DNA of 64,000 bases from Ustilaginoidea virens (lineage: Eukaryota; Ascomycota; Sordariomycetes; Hypocreales; Clavicipitaceae): the NCBI RefSeq assembly GCF_000687475.1, contig NC_057320.1, forward strand, positions 1,116,001 to 1,180,000. The letters run 5' to 3'. Position numbers and translations under genes: made by a program. The notes beneath the pieces are model-generated. The model ran no database searches and was not told where the DNA came from. It was given only the letters and a program-made list of their open reading frames with translations. Numbering within the stretch: the first letter of the stretch is position 1; every line of letters starts with the position of its first letter. Of this stretch, positions 46,770-59,229 are shown piece by piece.

Positions 46770-47473
46770 TGTTGCAAAATAGTGATTCAGAACACTGTTG
46801 GAAATGTACTGGATACCGACAGTGGCGTACAAGGCGTTGCAGAATAAAACAAAGAGCTGGTTAAAGATTTAAAGCGCACAAGAGGTTGACCAGAGCAAAG
46901 ATATTAGGGAAATCTGATTCTAATTGTTGGTGACTATTCTAGCTAGAAAGAGGGAATTTTGGGCATATTTCTACCATCTTGAAAAGGTGGTTGAAAATAA
47001 TGAAAAACCGCAAAAATAGCGAAAAACCCGACGAAAAGTCGGTCTGCCCAACCGTGCCCAATATCCTACCCAATGCCTACCCAACCAAGCCCAGTGGCTT
47101 ATAGCGGTGTGCCGGATGCCCTATAACAGCCTGCCGTACGGGCCGGAAGCCCTATATCGGTCTGCCGTAAATGACCGGTGTAGCGGGTGACTGTATGTAG
47201 AAGGCCGAAAGTGCTGGTTTGCCCATTTGGTAATCCCGTAGAAATGCGCCGCCTATTGTGGGCCCTGTGGCCCGCTGTGACCGGCCGCTGTGGCCGGCTG
47301 TGGGGCGCTGTGCCGGTGCCGTGACCGGCGCTGTGGCCCACTGTAATCGGCGTTGTGGGGCGCTGTGCCCCACCATAGCACCTGGTATAGCCACCGCGAT
47401 ATCTCAACGTAGAGACATCGTACGGTAGCAAGACCAGTACTAAAATACAGCTAAAAAGGCGCTGATTTCAACA
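46770..47473 (-). repeat. Copia-1b 3' LTR (704 bp)
   Basis: On the plus strand it begins TGTTGCAAAA and ends ATTTCAACA. GC-rich short tandem units at about 47260-47370. Confidence 0.9.
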
Positions 47474-47558
47474 CCCCCTCTGATTAGCAATATGGCTAAT
47501 CCTAGCGTTAGAATAAAAGAAAGAAACCCTATAAAAAATCAAAAAAAAGATGATGATA

Positions 47559-48080
47559 CTATAGGGATTGCAGCCCTAATAGCTGCCGAAATATAGGGAA
47601 TTTCGGGCTTGGAAGTGGTTTGGTGAGTCTATCCGCAGACATATCTATCGTGGGTAAATAAGATATTTTTACCAGGCCACCGTGGGCCTTCTCACGTATA
47701 TACCGGAATTTAAGCAAGGTATGCTTAGTGCGGGCATACTGATTTGGGTCATTTGCATTAGAAATAGACCTTTGGTTATCGCAGTATAGTGGTATCAGGC
47801 ATTGAATATCGACCTGGATTTCTTTAAATAAATTAGATATCCACTCCACTTCGCGAATTGCCTTAAGTATTGCATCAGACTTAGCTTCAAGCGTTGATAA
47901 AACCATAGTTAAAGACCGTTTTAACCTCCAGCTAATAGGTCCACCATTCAAGGTAGTAAGATAACCACTAATGGACTTCGAAGTCAGCCGGCACCCAGCA
48001 AAATCGCTATCAGAAAATGCAGCTAATACTACAGTAGCTTTAGCGGCTCGGTAACGGTAACAAATGGCTATATTTGCCAT
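47559..48080 (-). CDS. Copia-1b RNase H segment, uninterrupted (partial)
   Basis: The C-terminal 173 codons of the polyprotein are open to its natural stop. All expected acidic blocks of a Ty1/Copia RNase H are readable. It begins inside the polyprotein after a RIP stop, so it is a surviving segment and not a gene with its own start. Confidence 0.62.
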   Translation of the reverse strand: MANIAICYRYRAAKATVVLAAFSDSDFAGCRLTSKSISGYLTTLNGGPISWRLKRSLTMVLSTLEAKSDAILKAIREVEWISNLFKEIQVDIQCLIPLYCDNQRSISNANDPNQYARTKHTLLKFRYIREKAHGGLVKISYLPTIDMSADRLTKPLPSPKFPIFRQLLGLQSL

Positions 48081-49309
48081 ACCAGCTAAATAGCGAAAAG
48101 CGCCTTTAGCAGCATTAAGCTATATAGTAGAAGCCTATTGCATATATCGTAACAGGTATTGCGTTGGAAAGGCAAGGTCAGGTCTTAACATCATTATTAA
48201 CTACATCGATGTCCCTACTAGCTGCTAGAATAAGTATTAATTACTAGTATCCAGCGGCATATCGTCATTAGCCTTAGTAAGTATACCGGGCTATAGCGGG
48301 ATTAGATGCGGTCGTACGTCCTTAAGGTTGAATTTCTCAAGGACTTCTGCAATAAATTGCGATTAGTGCAGCCATAACAGGCCCTTTTCTCTATCCCTAA
48401 TAATCTACACTCCTAGAAAGAAGGAGGCAGGTCCTCGGTCTTCTATAGCATATACCTTATAAAACTTAGCCTTAAGCTGGTCAATATAGCTAAGATCCAG
48501 ACCGACAATCAAACAGTCATTCACATAGGTCACAATAAAGGTATGCATTCCTTTATTATAGAAGACGGCAGCATTAGAAAGTAATAGCTTAAAACCCTCT
48601 TGCACTAGAAGGTCTTTTAACTATAACTGCCACTCGCAAGGGCCTTATTTTAGCCCATATAAGGCTTTCTTCAACAGTATGACCTGTGATACAGAGGGGT
48701 CATATCCAACCTTAGTAAGCAAGGCTAGAAGTCATTAACGCTGCAGGTCAGACCATAAGGCTAGATTAAGTAAAAGTAGGCTTTCTGCAAATTCTAGAAA
48801 ACCAGCTAGAATCTCCATATAAATCGTCTCTAGTAGTTCACTATTTAGAAAGGCACCAATAAAGTCGATCTACTCTATTTCCCAATTGTTTACAGCAGTA
48901 AGAGCAAGGATAATCCTCTATATTAGTAAGATCAAAATAGAGGCATAGGTCTCCATAAAGTCTTGCCCAGATACCTGCATAAAGCCTTTAACAACTAATC
49001 GTGCCTTATATTTAACCGGGTTATTATTCGCATCTTTCTTAACGCGAAAAACAGGCCGGTTACGCAATATTTTCCTACTAGTAGGAATACTAATCTTAAA
49101 AATAAATTAGAAGACATTTAAATCGATTAATTACTCGAATTCCAAAAATAAGGCTTTTACCTAGCTATCCTTATATAGGCTATATAAGACTTCCTTCCAG
49201 CTATTAGGCACACCTTCTGAGGCCCGTTTTGCAGCCTTAATCTTTACTGCACAGCAAATATTGTACATTTGCTGGTAAAAAGCATAGGAAGGGGGGAAAT
49301 CCTATATGG

Positions 49310-49470
49310 GAGCCTCTGGGGGGCTGCCTAGGTATCCGAAAATCTAGTCGTTTTTCGGCTAGGTAGGTAGGAACCCAAAAATACCATTATTTTCCGGCTG
49401 GGTGGGTGGAAAAATGCCATTATTTTCCGGTTGTATGGGTGGGAAAAAACCCCATTAGTCCGCTTGTGGG
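49310..49470 (-). repeat. Tandem repeats in the Copia-1b integrase-RT spacer
   Basis: About three imperfect units of roughly 45-50 bases centred on CCGGAAAATAATGGCATTTT, separated by CCACCCACCCA-type stretches. The same array is in Copia-1 at about 12840-12945. Confidence 0.65.
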
Positions 49471-52400
49471 CCAAAAAGTGACCTATAGTATCCGTAATTT
49501 AGGATACCTTACACATCTCGTATCCGTATATACGTTCTTCTTCTACCCCTAGTAGCCGTAATAGGCCTATTTTCTAGTACTCGAAACATTTTCTCCTACG
49601 GTCTCTCATTTAAGGCGATATCTAGACTCTCGAATTTCAGATATTCTAGTATAGGCAGCGTTTTACTATGGCGAAATGCTATATTTACTAGGAAGCCGGG
49701 CGAAAAGGCAGAATCTATTATATCGGAAAGTCGCAGAAAATCAATATATGTGGGGCTTTAAGATTCGGACCATTAAAAATTTATTATATAGGGCAGGTCA
49801 GAATTTTCACTTGTATAGGTTATGCCCACTTTTGTGACGGATTCGGAAAATCTTTATGGTTGAGATTCCTAGTGACGAGAGCTTTCTGCATTTCCTAGCA
49901 TTTGCAGCCTTTTTGTATAGGAAAAAGGTGTATTTTCCTTAGCCGGTAAAAGCGGACCGTCTTACCCAAGCTGAAAAGCTAAATTAGGCTAAAGCGATTT
50001 AGAATCGAAAAACGGCAAATTGCTGGGAAATATTGTAGAGTGCTGTGGTAGGCCCACTAGTTGTAGTGGGCCCACTGGTTGTAGCAGGCCCATTAGTTGT
50101 AGTGGGCCCGTAGCCTGTAGTAGGCCTGTGCCTTCGGCTACGCCTAAAATAGGCATATTTTACCGAGGCGACTTCCAAATAGGCTCTTCCAGAGCAATTT
50201 AGTCGATATTTACCCCCTCTAAATTAGAAGGCGGTTAGAAATCAAAAGTGCCCTCTAGGCCACTTAAAATAGGGCCTATACCTTCATTTTGGTAGGTAAA
50301 AGTAATAAAAGAGGTCTTAATGACAACCCGGCGATATAGGATATAGACGAGGTAGGTGCCGTTACCTAGCGTAGCTAGTAACCTACCTGACTCGGTCTGG
50401 GGGGCCAGCTTGTAGCTAATAACCCGTTTTTCTAGAGGAATTAGCACCTCTACAGCCGCACCAATAGCCCTAAAGCTAGTAAGGTCGGGTAGGTAGTAGT
50501 ACGTAATTTCCAGAAAGTCTTTCTTTAATTCCTTAAAAGGTAACGAGGAACAGTTTAAGACTGCTATTAGATTTACTAAGGTAGTAATACTAAGAATCAC
50601 TATAGACCAAAGGTAAGAAGGTAACTAAGACCAAAGCATAGTAGCTCTAAGTTGGTCAACGATAACCCGTATAAAGCGTTCTGCTAACCCATTTTGCTCA
50701 TAAATATAAGGGGAAGAGGTTAAAAAATCTATGCCCTTAAGAGCTAGCCAGGCTGTAATAATATCGTTGATTTCCTTGCCACCATTATAGTAGAATTCAA
50801 TAGCTGATTTGCCGTAGCGATTCCTAAGACCTTAGAAGAACCCCTATAATACTGGGAATACCGTAGGTCCTTCTTTATTAAGTAGTAAATACACCCAACG
50901 GAAGCATGATTTCCGGTCAACTAAGATAAGGCAAATAGGGCGTTTATTGTATGGTAGAGGGTTAATTTGGAAGATATCACCCTCTATAATATCCAAATAA
51001 TGCATAGGGTCTAGTATAGCCCCTGATGTAAAACGCCGAACTGACTTTGCCCTTTTACAGGCGATATAGTTGAAATCAGAATCCTTTACCTTATTAAGAT
51101 TAGGTAACCCTATGGTTAATGCATAGGTTTTCTTTAAAAGTTGGATTCCGATGTGCCTAAGCCGGATATACCAAAGTCCGGCTAATAATAGCAGCTTTTG
51201 ATATTCTATATCAGCAGCTGGTATTATAACTAGGGCTGGGTTAAGGGCGACCGGGGCCCTCTATGGTGGTTGGGCTATATTGGGAATAGCAGCCTCTATT
51301 AGTACCACCAAAAAACCAGGATTAGCTAGTGGGTCAGCTTGCGAATTAGCTAGTGGAAGGTCCGAGTCAGCTAATAGGGTAGGTAAATCCTCTGGCAAGG
51401 GATATTCCTTATATTCTTCTGGGTTAGCTAGGGCAGGTAATTCGACCGAGATACTATATAAAGCCGGGTGATTTTGGCTAGAATAGTATAAAAACGGCGA
51501 ATCTACCCCTTTTTATTATAAAAAGAAGCCGTACTTTTTAAAATTAAGAAGCCTAATGCACTTGTTATTGCTATTAACTAGGCTTTAGCCCTAAATACTG
51601 CTACGATTCAGATAGTATTTAACGCCGCTAAAGATATTAATATTAAAAGCTGGTATAAAGAGGGCGTTAGTTAGCTCTAAGGTGCCCCACTAAGGTGGGT
51701 TGGTGCCCTATAGTACGGTAAAACGCGCTGTGCCCCACCTACTGGGCTTGATTGGGCCACCACCTATGCTAATAACTGGTCTATTTCCGGTATAGTATTA
51801 GAAGTAGGTAAAGTGCTTTTTATCGTTGATAATATACACTGTAGAATTAGTATCGTAAAGCAAAGAATCTATTAGCGTTTTCCTACCGGATTATATACTA
51901 TAGCTGGTAGCTAGAAATTGCACATATTCGCGGTCCTAGAAGGAAGAATAGGCTGTCTAACTAAGTGTAAGACTTAGAGTGTTATAATTCCCTAATACAA
52001 AGGAATTAATAGTCTTTTCGTTAGTCTTTTATAGGGTATCTGCTTTATTAGCTAAATCTTTCTTTTCTTTATTCTTCTTCTTATTTTCCGGCTTACCCTA
52101 TATAGCTAAAGAAGACCCTTATTATTAGGTAGAAGAAGACCCCTATTTCTTTTTATTGGCGTTAGTGGTAGTATTTTTACCACCCTTGCTAGTATTATTA
52201 CTAGCTGGCTTACTACTATTATTGGTAGCGGCACCCTTAACCTTTACGAGGTGGGTGGTAGCCCTTGCTACTGATGACCCTTTAATGCATTATTCTTCCA
52301 GTAAATCAACCATATAAAATTGCAGGTTAATATTTGATGTATTTCCCTGAGTATAGGCGATTCTTATTATTATGCGGTGCCGTTCTGCCTACTGAAAAAA

Positions 52401-53502
52401 GACCCCTTCTATAGTATATAAATACTAGCTAATTTAGTCGAAAGGTTATATATAGGAGCCTAAAATTTGCAGCCTAGATAGGTAGCTATTAAAGGAGGCG
52501 TTAAAAGATTCCAAGGTACCCTTATAGCCTATAAAATTTAGTTAATAGAAGGCAGGGTATAGGTGGGTCTGCTATACGTCTGATAAGTAAGAATACTGTT
52601 TAGTAAGTAACGTAAAGGCTGACTCTAGGTTAGTGCACCAATTGATAGCGGCAGCTGGTCCTTCTGTGCAACTATTCTTAATAAGTAATAATAAAAGTGC
52701 TTACTCTGAATCGTTAAACTTGCTAGCAATAGAAGGTTCTTCGATAAATTTAGCGATATTAAGTGCCCTAAGTTGAATCATAAGGGCCTGTTTCCATTAG
52801 TCGAAGTTAGATGCCCCCCTTAGCTTTTAGGATTCCTAGAATCTATTAGCTATCTTGGCTAATTCCTTAATAGCTATAGCGCTAACTTGGCTGCTAATAC
52901 TGGATAGAACCGGCAGGGGTTATTGCTGGGCTTTGGGTAAAGAGGTATTTCCCTTACCCACAGGAGTTTGGAAGGTATCCACATCCATTATATCCTATGA
53001 TGGTAGGCTAGTAGCAGGCTTAATTAATCTGTCTACTAAGGTGCCCACCTTATCAGCCAAAAAATCGATTTTTAAGTTTATTTGATTAAATTTATAACTA
53101 AATTCTTTTCTTATTTCCTGTTGGTCTTCCCTAAGCTGGGCAATTTCCTGGTTATTATTAGATTCTTCTACCTCTGCCGTATTAGGGACTTGGTAGCCTG
53201 GATTATTAGTAGGAACGTTCTGACTGGCTATTGTAGGAAGAGAAAAGGTGCCGGAATATCTTAAAAATGCGAAGAAAATTAAGACTGAAAATCTAGATAA
53301 AAAAATCTAGAAGAAAGCTGCGTTAAGGAATAACCTTAGAAAATCCTGTTGTAAGGATGTGTTGCAGCTTGGTGTGGAAGCTAGGTTCCTAAATCTGGGA
53401 TGATTAGTCCCTTGTTAGTAGATTTCTGGAAGGTTAGCTGCTAAATGCGTTAAAATCCTAAGTTAGCGTAAAAAAGTCTTAAGCTGGAAGCCTTGAGACA
53501 CC

Positions 53503-53514
53503 GGGCTCATAACC
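53503..53514 (-). promoter_or_regulatory. Copia-1b primer binding site
   Basis: GGTTATGAGCCC on the element's strand, directly inside the 5' LTR; same initiator-Met tRNA complement as in Copia-1. Confidence 0.75.
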
Positions 53515-54218
53515 TGTTGCAAAATAGTGATTTAGAACACTGTTGGAAATGTACTGGATACCGACAGTGGCGTATAAGGCGTTGCAGAATAAAACAAAGA
53601 GCTGGTTAAAGATTTAAAGCGCACAAGAGGTTGACTAGAGTAAAGATGTTAGGGAAATCTGATTCTAATTGTTGGTGACTATTCTAGCTAGAAAGAGGGA
53701 ATTTTAGGCATATTTCTACCATCTTAAAAAGGTGGTTGAAAATAATGAAAAACCGCAAAAATAGCGAAAAACCCGACGAAAAGTCGGTCTGCCCAACCGT
53801 GCCCAATATCCTACCCAATGCCTACCCAACCAAGCCCAGTGGCTTATAGCGGTGTGCCGGATGCCCTATAACAGCCTGCCGTATGGGCCGGAAGCCCTAT
53901 ATCGGTCTGCCGTAAATGACCGGTGTAGCGGGTGACTGTATGTAGAAGGCCGAAAGTGCTGGTTTGCCCATTTGGTAATCCCGTAGAAATGCGCCGCCTA
54001 TTATAGGCCCTGTGGCCCGCTGTGACCGGCCGCTGTGGCCGGCTGTGGGGCGCTGTGCCGGTGCCGTGACCGGCGCTGTGGCCCACTGTAATCGGCGTTG
54101 TGGGGCGCTGTGCCCCACCATAGCACCTGGTATAGCCACCGCGATATCTCAACGTAGAGACATCGTACGGTAGCAAGACCAGTACCAAAATACAGCTAAA
54201 AAGGCGCTGATTTCAACA
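53515..54218 (-). repeat. Copia-1b 5' LTR (704 bp)
   Basis: Same length as its partner; followed by the TSD aaagg on the right. Confidence 0.9.
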
Positions 54219-54979
54219 AAAGGATATCTGGTCGAACTTAACTAAGGCTAATAAAGAGGGCTTTACTAGGGTCTCCCTTCGTCGCCCTAAGGGGACTGTA
54301 ATATAGGCGCCCCTAATTATAGGGGTAGACTCTATTGACCTTATAAATAAGCTTTATAAAGCCGGCATTATATACTAAGCGGAGATATTTAAAGCCGAAC
54401 CCTATAATGATGCTATATACCCTCGCTAGTACTATAATTGCTTTAAATTCGGCTATATTGCTATATACTATATAGCGGCAGCCTGCTGCGGCCGGTATAG
54501 ATCTAAATACTACCCAGATGGCAATTAAAGCTACCCAGCTACTATATAGAACTAATGCAAATCCTGCCTTAATTGCTACGGATCCTACCTAGCGTAGTCC
54601 CGCCTCTATAAAATAGCGAATAAATAATAGGAAAAAGCTAGAAATTCCTATAGCGATAGATTAAGGCTCTTTGCCTTATATATAGCATTAGATACTAATG
54701 CTATCCTAATTATAGATTAGGGCTACCGCTATATAGTTAGTAGATCTCCCCCGCGCGAGCCTTCCCCCTAGAAATAAGGCCGACCAGTAGGAAGCATTAA
54801 TAAGACCCCCTATATTAGGGCTAATAGTAGTATTACTGCTTTCCTTTAAGCCGCCCCCGCATAAGACTATAGTGCGACCGCGCCTACCCTAGATGCCTAA
54901 CCTATAGCCACCTCTAATATACTACTGCTACTAACCCCTTTACGACCATCTATATAATAATAGTCCTTTACTAGAATAT

Positions 54980-57900
54980 ATAGAAGAAAACCACCTTTAT
55001 AAAACTAGCATTTTATTACTAACATAAGCCTAACGTTATAGCAATCTAAAAACCTACCGCACCTAATTAGACCCCGCTAAGCCCTAGCCTCAGAAGATAT
55101 ATATTAGCAGTATATAGCGGGAGAACAGCGATATATATCTATAAGCGGTATAGGCCCGGCATATAGTCTAACGATAAAGGGACTAATTAGTATAAGATTT
55201 CCCTATTAAGCACTAATATCTATTCTATCTATTCCTTAGGCTATAAGCTAAATTAGATAACCCCCCTTATTGCGCTTGCTAAGCTCCTACCCTGCCCCTA
55301 TAGTGCCTTTATTAGAGACTTTAATATATACTACCCTCTTTAGGATAGCCTAGACCAGACCTTATTTAGTATTAATACTCTCTTTAAATTTATAATATAA
55401 TAGCAGCTTAGGCTAGTTACTCTTTACGGTAAAGTAATAAGAAGGGCCCTAGGAAAGAGAAGTAGTACTATCGACTATATATAGGTTATACCAGATATTA
55501 TAATTAAATATCTTAAAAATGCCAATCTTATTAGGTCCGACTATATCCCCTAGCTTATATATATTAAGACCGATAATTATTATATAAAAGCCCCCCCTTT
55601 AAAAAATAGCTAAAAGTCTCTTAACTAATACCTCGCTTAAGCTAAAGTAAAAAACCGACTTACTACCTATTATACTAAGGCCCTACTCTACTCCCCTACT
55701 AAAATAGATATATACGCCGAATAGCTTATTAGCTAACTCTAAAGTATTACCGATATTACGGCACTAAAGAGGGCACCTAAAGCTCCCAATATGGAGCCCT
55801 AGTAGAACCCCTATGCTAAAATAGCCTAAATAGTAGTAAAAAAGGCCTACCGAAAATAGGCAGTATACTATACCCTAGAGAACCTTAGTGCCGCTTAAGA
55901 AGTAGGAGCGACCTAATCCTATATTATCTAAGAGGAATAGCGCTAATTATAGCGAAAGGCCCTTAATAAAGCAACCGCCTAAAATGCCGACCTATAATCC
56001 CTAGAGAAATAGGCTTGCTTATATAGTAGCCTTTTGCCTAAATTAAAAAAGATCCCCCTACTAGAATAAAGCGGCCTAGGCCTAAAGGCAATAATATATA
56101 AAAAAAAAGGCATAAATACTTACTTAATGGTTCTTCCTTACCTCTTAGGCTATTTATAATAATATCTCCGACCTAATATTCCCCTAGCTTACTACTATTA
56201 TATTCCCCTCTATAGACTCTTTTACCTATAAAAAGGTATGCACTATATTACATAATATAGTAGGTTAAAAAGCATTAGGCCCTAACGGGCTCCCGGTAGG
56301 ATTCCTTAAAGTATACAGCCCCTTACTTATTTAAACCTTTATATACCTCTTTAACGAAATATACTATATTAGGTACTATCCGGCTTAGTTCTAAGAGGCT
56401 AAAGTAGTAATACTATAAAAACTTAGGAAAAGGCCTAAAGAATACTTAAAGGCAGGAGGATAGAGACTAATATTATTACTTAATCTAATAGGAAAGGTTA
56501 TAGAAGCTATAATTATAAAGCGGCTTACTACTACCCTTAAAGAGGGCAACCTCCTCCTAGATCTTTAAATAGGTAATAAGGCTAACCAGTCAACCGATAT
56601 AGTACTAAGTATACTAATAGAGATTATTCGCACGATTTAGCACTATAGCGGGATTGCTTTGCTTCTTTAACTAAATATATTAGTAGTATTTAATATAATT
56701 AACTATACCCGCCTTATCTACTTACTCTTTAATAAAAGGCTCCCGCTATAGCTTATAGTATAGATATATAGCTTTACTAATTCGCGAATAGTATAAATCT
56801 ACTTTAAGGGATAGCTTATAGAGAAATTACCGATTACCGCTAGAATACTATAAGGGTCCCCCCTTTCCTTTATCCTCTTCTTTATCTATATTATACTACT
56901 CTATAAGAGGCTATAAGAGATAGCTTTAACTATTATACTAGGCTTTACCAATAATATAAATATTATAGCCTATAGGAGAGATATAGGGGAGATAAAGGCG
57001 CTACTTAAGAAAATATAGCTTATCTACAATAGCTAGTCTAAATAAGCTAGACTTAACTTTAACTTTAGTAAAAGCGAGCTTATCTACTTTACCTATATAT
57101 ATAAAGCAGACGAGACCGAGGTATAGCTTAGGATTATAATAATCTAGCCGAAGCAGTATACTAGATTCCTAGGAGTCGAAATCTACTATAAGCTAAAATA
57201 GCGGGAATACCGCATTAAGATCGCAAAAAAACTTAAGCAATAGTAATTCGCACTTACGGTAATAGCAGCCTTAACCTAGGGTTGCTAATACCGGGAAGTA
57301 CGCCTAATCTATATATAGGTTATTTAGACCTCTATCGCCTTTAGCGCAAAGGTATAATATACCCTTACCGCCCCTAGAGGGGTAGCAAAAGGCATTATAA
57401 AATCCCTAGCTATAAAATAGTCAGCCTACCTCTATATAATTACCAAGGCCTATAAGGCTATACTGCTAGACACCCTTAAGACTAAGGCAGCTATATCCCT
57501 AATTAACCTCTATTTTAATTATATCTACTAATAGTTCCTTAAAAGAATAGATAAGATAGGTATAACTAATAGGATTAACTATATATTAGCAGTAGTAGTA
57601 GCGATACTCTAATGCCGATAAAAGAAAGGTTACTAAAGACCCCTAGCCTATATACTATTCCCTAATCCTAACCTTAGCTAGCTCCTAGCCGAAGAGCGAT
57701 TAATAAAAAACTAATACAACTAATAGCAGAATAACTAAGTAGCGGCAAAAGCAAAACGCCCCTAGTATAAGACCCTAGTAGCCGAAAGGGCACTAGACTT
57801 CTAATTTATAGTGAAAATAACCTAATTATATAAAGGTCTATAGAAGTATAAATTGGCAATATTTACCTAATTCTATATAGAAAAAATCGGCTTTAACTTC

Positions 57901-58230
57901 TTCCTCTACCTCTAATAAGTTCCCTTAGTACTATTACCTCTCTACTACTATAGGGAAGGCCCGGAAGACCTCTACTATATTATCTTCTCCTACCTAAAGT
58001 ACTATAGGCAAAAATATATACTCTTTAGGTCTAATCCTGGCCCTAGCCTATTTCGCGACCGATTTAGTATATCTATTATACTAGATAAACTATACCTTAT
58101 ATAGAAGATCGCTTACTAAATACTTAATATCGATTGATTTAATTAATTCCGGCTTACTTAATCCCTCTAAGCTAGTATAGCTAGAGGCGCTACTAATCAC
58201 CCCTATATAGCCCCTATATAATATTCACGG
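54980..58230 (+). pseudogene. LINE-1 ORF2: endonuclease region and reverse transcriptase
   Basis: The first part (to about 55,900) is too degraded to show endonuclease residues but sits where the apurinic-type endonuclease lies in such LINEs. The RT spans about 56,260-57,100: GPNGLPVGFLK, the GSPLSFILF block at 56854-56880, and the catalytic box reading FTNN at 56944-56955 from a probable F-x-DD. Downstream are Cys/His-rich remnants (about 57600-58000). Stops are frequent. The protein would nick target DNA and copy the RNA in place; this copy cannot. Confidence 0.7.
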
Positions 58231-59199
58231 CAATCCTATAGTAGGAATAAAGAGTACTAAAAATAAGTAAATCTCTTAAGCCCTATAGGCCAAAACTAGT
58301 CAATAGTTATTATATTAGCAATAGGGGTATTCTCCCCCCCCTCCCCCCCCTTGCCCTTCCTACCGCTCTCCCCCCCTTATCCCTAATCTACCCCCCCTCT
58401 AAAGCCCCTTCCCCTCCCTCCTAGGCCAAAAAAACCTATAATAATATAGCGATATCCTTTTAGGTATAGGCTTATCGTTCTAAAGCGAGGACCTTTTTCT
58501 CTTTAAGGTCTAATATCTCTTAAGTTGCCCTAAGAGCGCTAAGGCCCCCTACTACTACCGCTACCGCTACTATTGCCGCCTAGCCACGCCCTTAAGAAGC
58601 GGATGCCTATTTAGCCCTCTACTAGAGGGCCTTATAGTCGTCCACCTAAAGCTAAAGATAGTTAGCTAATAACCTATACTATATACGAATTAAAAATATA
58701 CCTTTATCCCCCCGGTAATAGTCTCTTATATATCTAAAAGTTCTTAAACCGGGACTTAGTTCCTAGGGGTCTTCTCTAAAGGCACGCACGTTTTGCCTAT
58801 AAGGGCATAAGGATAGTAGGCCGCTTTAGTCCCTACTTATATTAGCCTCGCCAGAGAGCGGGTATAACCCAGCCTATACCTTATTAACTATAATATTAAT
58901 GCTTAGGGTCCTTTAAGCGCATTAGATATAGCCTATATAGCTATACATATAATTTTTTGGGCTACTACATAAGGGTCAGCAGCGGTTCCATAGCGCATAA
59001 GACCTATACTTACCCCCTTATCTAGTATCGCCGACCGTTTAGGCATTATTACTTTTATTACTACTATTCTTATTTTTATTATTATTATTGTAGCTATTAC
59101 TGTTGCTATCGTTACTGCTACTGCTATTCTACTAATAGGGTCAGTATCGGCCTTATACCGCAATAGAGGGGTCATTATATACCTTAGAATTAGCGCTAT
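58170..59199 (-). pseudogene. Antisense ORF in the LINE-1 3' region (unknown protein)
   Basis: Opposite to ORF2, a frame runs from ATA (probable ATG-Ala) at 59199 to about 58170, some 340 codons, with RIP-type stops and at most a few other breaks. It has a Ser/Asn-rich stretch (about 59130-59045), a Cys-containing middle (NRC, LCSSP, LCPYRQN), TFRYIRDYYRGDKGIF, LANYL-L-VDDYKAL, then a helical LDLKEKKVLALER segment and a Gly-rich tail. An overlapping 80-codon open frame (58933-59175) is a shadow. LINE-2 keeps the same residues. A pyrimidine-rich leader (about 59200-59230) precedes it. It is tail-to-tail with ORF2. Confidence 0.5.
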
Positions 59200-59229
59200 A
59201 AAGGAAAAGAAGAAAAAGAAAAAAAAGTA

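Larger units (their letters stand above)
47559..53231 (-). pseudogene. gag-pol: Copia-1b gag-pol polyprotein
   Basis: The start codon is ATA (ATG in Copia-1) at 53231; the frame runs 1891 codons to 47559. The protease motif reads DTNST (near 51860), so here the Gly is lost while Copia-1 lost the Asp. The integrase C-terminal segment is open at 50235-50600. The RT box is YVND (48516-48527). RNase H is open for 173 codons at 47559-48080, with AFSDSDFAG, LSTLEAKSDA, YCDNQRS and DMSADRLTKPL. The integrase-RT spacer is again about 1 kb. Confidence 0.85.
46770..54218 (-). mobile_element. Copia-1b, second copy of the Copia-1 family, inside LINE-1
   Basis: LTRs of 704 bp (46770-47473 and 53515-54218), TSD aaagg at 46765-46769 and 54219-54223. 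Organisation as in Copia-1, reverse orientation. The LTR is 23 bp shorter than in Copia-1 through loss of GGGTAGGCACT-type repeat units. This is the deepest level of the nest seen here (Copia in LINE in Gypsy in LINE). Confidence 0.92.
46120..54955 (+). pseudogene. LINE-1 ORF1 (gag-like, zinc knuckles), split by Copia-1b
   Basis: The ATG at 46120 opens a 63-codon stretch (MQPDRDRTCLEAEATSS); the frame is then RIP-broken and at least one frame change is needed to follow the conserved part. It is cut at 46769 by Copia-1b and resumes at 54224 with DIWSNLTKANKEGFTRVSL. Near the C-terminus is a run of CCHC-type knuckles (54439 onward: CFKFGYIAIYY from a CFKC-GHIA pattern, then CGRY and CLNCYGSY). 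Such ORF1 proteins bind the LINE RNA. Ends at about 54955. Confidence 0.6.

Noticed and set aside
58933..59175. An 80-codon ORF rich in Ile and Val in LINE-1, hinting at a membrane protein
   Set aside because: It is an off-frame reading of AAT/AGT repeats; the Ser/Asn frame over the same bases continues much further and is conserved in LINE-2.
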